Of a DNA stretch of 5,257 nt, positions 4,620 to 5,257 are shown piece after piece; within the stretch, counting starts at the first letter, position 1; every line of letters begins with the position of its first letter. Both the position numbers and the translations under genes were made by a program. The DNA lies in assembly GCA_958436475.1 (NCBI GenBank), contig CAUBKG010000085.1, positions 1 to 5,257 of the forward strand. The letters run 5' to 3'. This stretch comes from an uncultured Clostridia bacterium (GTDB taxonomy: Bacteria > Bacillota > Clostridia > Oscillospirales > Acutalibacteraceae). A model generated the notes under the pieces. That model was not told the origin of the DNA and made no database searches. It was given only the letters and a program-made list of their open reading frames with translations.

Positions 4620-5257
4620 TCGGTATCCCTCCCGGTTCCTGTTTCCGGGGAAGGGAGAGCGTCGTCCTCTTCGATGGGCATTTGCTTTGCCTCGAGGCGC
4701 CTGCGGCGCCGCCGCCGGATGCGGAAGACCGCAGCGGGCACGAGCAGGAGCACGGCAATGACGAGGACGATTCCCACGGCCCTTGCGCGTTCGAGGCTGT
4801 CGATCTGGGCCCTGGCCTTTTTCACATCGCTGAGGCCCTCGATTTTGGCGAGGTCGTAAGCGCCGAGCGCCTCGCACCGGCGGAGGATGCCGAGCACCGT
4901 ATCCTTATCCCGGAGGGAAATACTCTCGAAGGGGTAAAGCTTAGCCTTGATTTCATCGTTGATCGAGTCGATCTCGGCCTGCAGTTCCCGGATGCGCGCG
5001 AGGGCCGCTTCCAGCTTTTCGAGATACGCTTCCTTTCCTTCAAAATCATCGGCGTTTTTGAGGGCGTCCAGCAAAGTGAGCACCCGCGAGTAGTACTGGG
5101 TGGTGAGGTTCTCGGGCGCGGGGAGGGCATCCACCGCCGCGCGGTCGGCAAGGGAAAAGGCCAGAATGGGCGCGTCCTCTTCCGCAGCCTGTTCCTGTGC
5201 GGGCCCCTCTGAAAGGGGAGCCTCTTCCCCGCCGGAAGACGGACCGGAGGACGCCGC
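4616..5257 (-). CDS. C-terminal part of a membrane-anchored surface protein (5' end outside the window)
   Basis: 213 codons stay open to the right edge, so this is the tail of a longer protein. Fragment residues 1-30 are a low-complexity linker rich in Ser, Gly, Pro, Glu and Ala. From about 48 to 158 the sequence is helical and charged, with heptad-like stretches (KEAYLEKLEAALARIRELQAEI) and a segment ISLRDKDTVLGILRRCEALGAYD that recalls helical repeats found in Clostridia surface proteins. One membrane helix (about 160-178, VGIVLVIAVLLLVP) is followed by seven consecutive arginines (181-187) and an acidic tail, so the C-terminus is cytoplasmic and the rest outside. A GTG at 5134 is in frame, but it lies inside the continuous frame and is probably not a start. 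Its place before the DUF4430 gene suggests it anchors or forms part of the capture device. The N-terminal domains cannot be seen and the function is unassigned. Confidence 0.8.
   Translation of the reverse strand, partial: AASSGPSSGGEEAPLSEGPAQEQAAEEDAPILAFSLADRAAVDALPAPENLTTQYYSRVLTLLDALKNADDFEGKEAYLEKLEAALARIRELQAEIDSINDEIKAKLYPFESISLRDKDTVLGILRRCEALGAYDLAKIEGLSDVKKARAQIDSLERARAVGIVLVIAVLLLVPAAVFRIRRRRRRRLEAKQMPIEEDDALPSPETGTGRDTE

Noticed and set aside
4696..4710. GGCGCC-TGC-GGCGCC inverted repeat
   Set aside because: It lies in the arginine-codon run of the anchored surface protein and is explained by the coding sequence.
856..5257. Cobalamin riboswitch for the operon
   Set aside because: The operon start lies beyond the right edge and the genes are contiguous with overlaps, so there is no leader region inside the window where one could be.

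Overview
The window looks like chromosomal DNA of a Gram-positive anaerobe of the Clostridia, most likely Oscillospiraceae/Ruminococcaceae-like. This rests on strong AAGGAGG-type ribosome binding sites, sigma-A-type promoter sequences, a group I/II energy-coupling-factor (ECF) importer with a fused double ATPase, a membrane-anchored DUF4430 protein, and GC-rich operon codons beside more AT-rich intergenic DNA. The taxon is inferred; no rRNA or marker gene is present.

Right four-fifths (5257 down to 856, minus strand): one tightly packed five-gene operon. In transcription order: (1) the C-terminal 213 residues of a surface protein whose N-terminus lies beyond the right edge, ending in a helical stalk, one membrane helix and an arginine-rich stop-transfer segment; (2) a 184-residue exported DUF4430 protein (fold of the transcobalamin/intrinsic factor C-terminal domain); (3) EcfT; (4) a single-chain EcfA-EcfA' double ATPase; (5) an ECF substrate-binding S component. 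Successive genes overlap by 4, 4, 28 and 8 bases, so translation is probably coupled and the products made together. The order suggests capture outside the cell (genes 1 and 2), hand-over to the S component, then import by S + T + two ATPase domains. Family resemblance and the DUF4430 partner make cobalamin or another corrinoid the best substrate guess, but this is an inference. The operon promoter and any cobalamin riboswitch would lie to the right of the window. A strong intrinsic terminator at 762-813 closes the operon.

Middle left (443-723): two tandem copies of a unit of about 140 bp. Each contains two hairpins headed by GTAG in inverted orientation, the layout of a REPIN/BIME-type element. 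Several long apparent reading frames here are by-products of the GC-rich repeats.

Far left (129-354, minus strand): a 55-residue ribbon-helix-helix DNA-binding protein starting at TTG. It has its own near-consensus promoter (TTGACT-17-TACAAT), with two 11-bp direct repeats on either side of the -10 box that look like an autoregulatory operator. A third partial copy of the repeat lies just beyond the gene, in the loop of a terminator-like hairpin. Positions 1-87 hold a 14-bp palindrome and no gene I can support.
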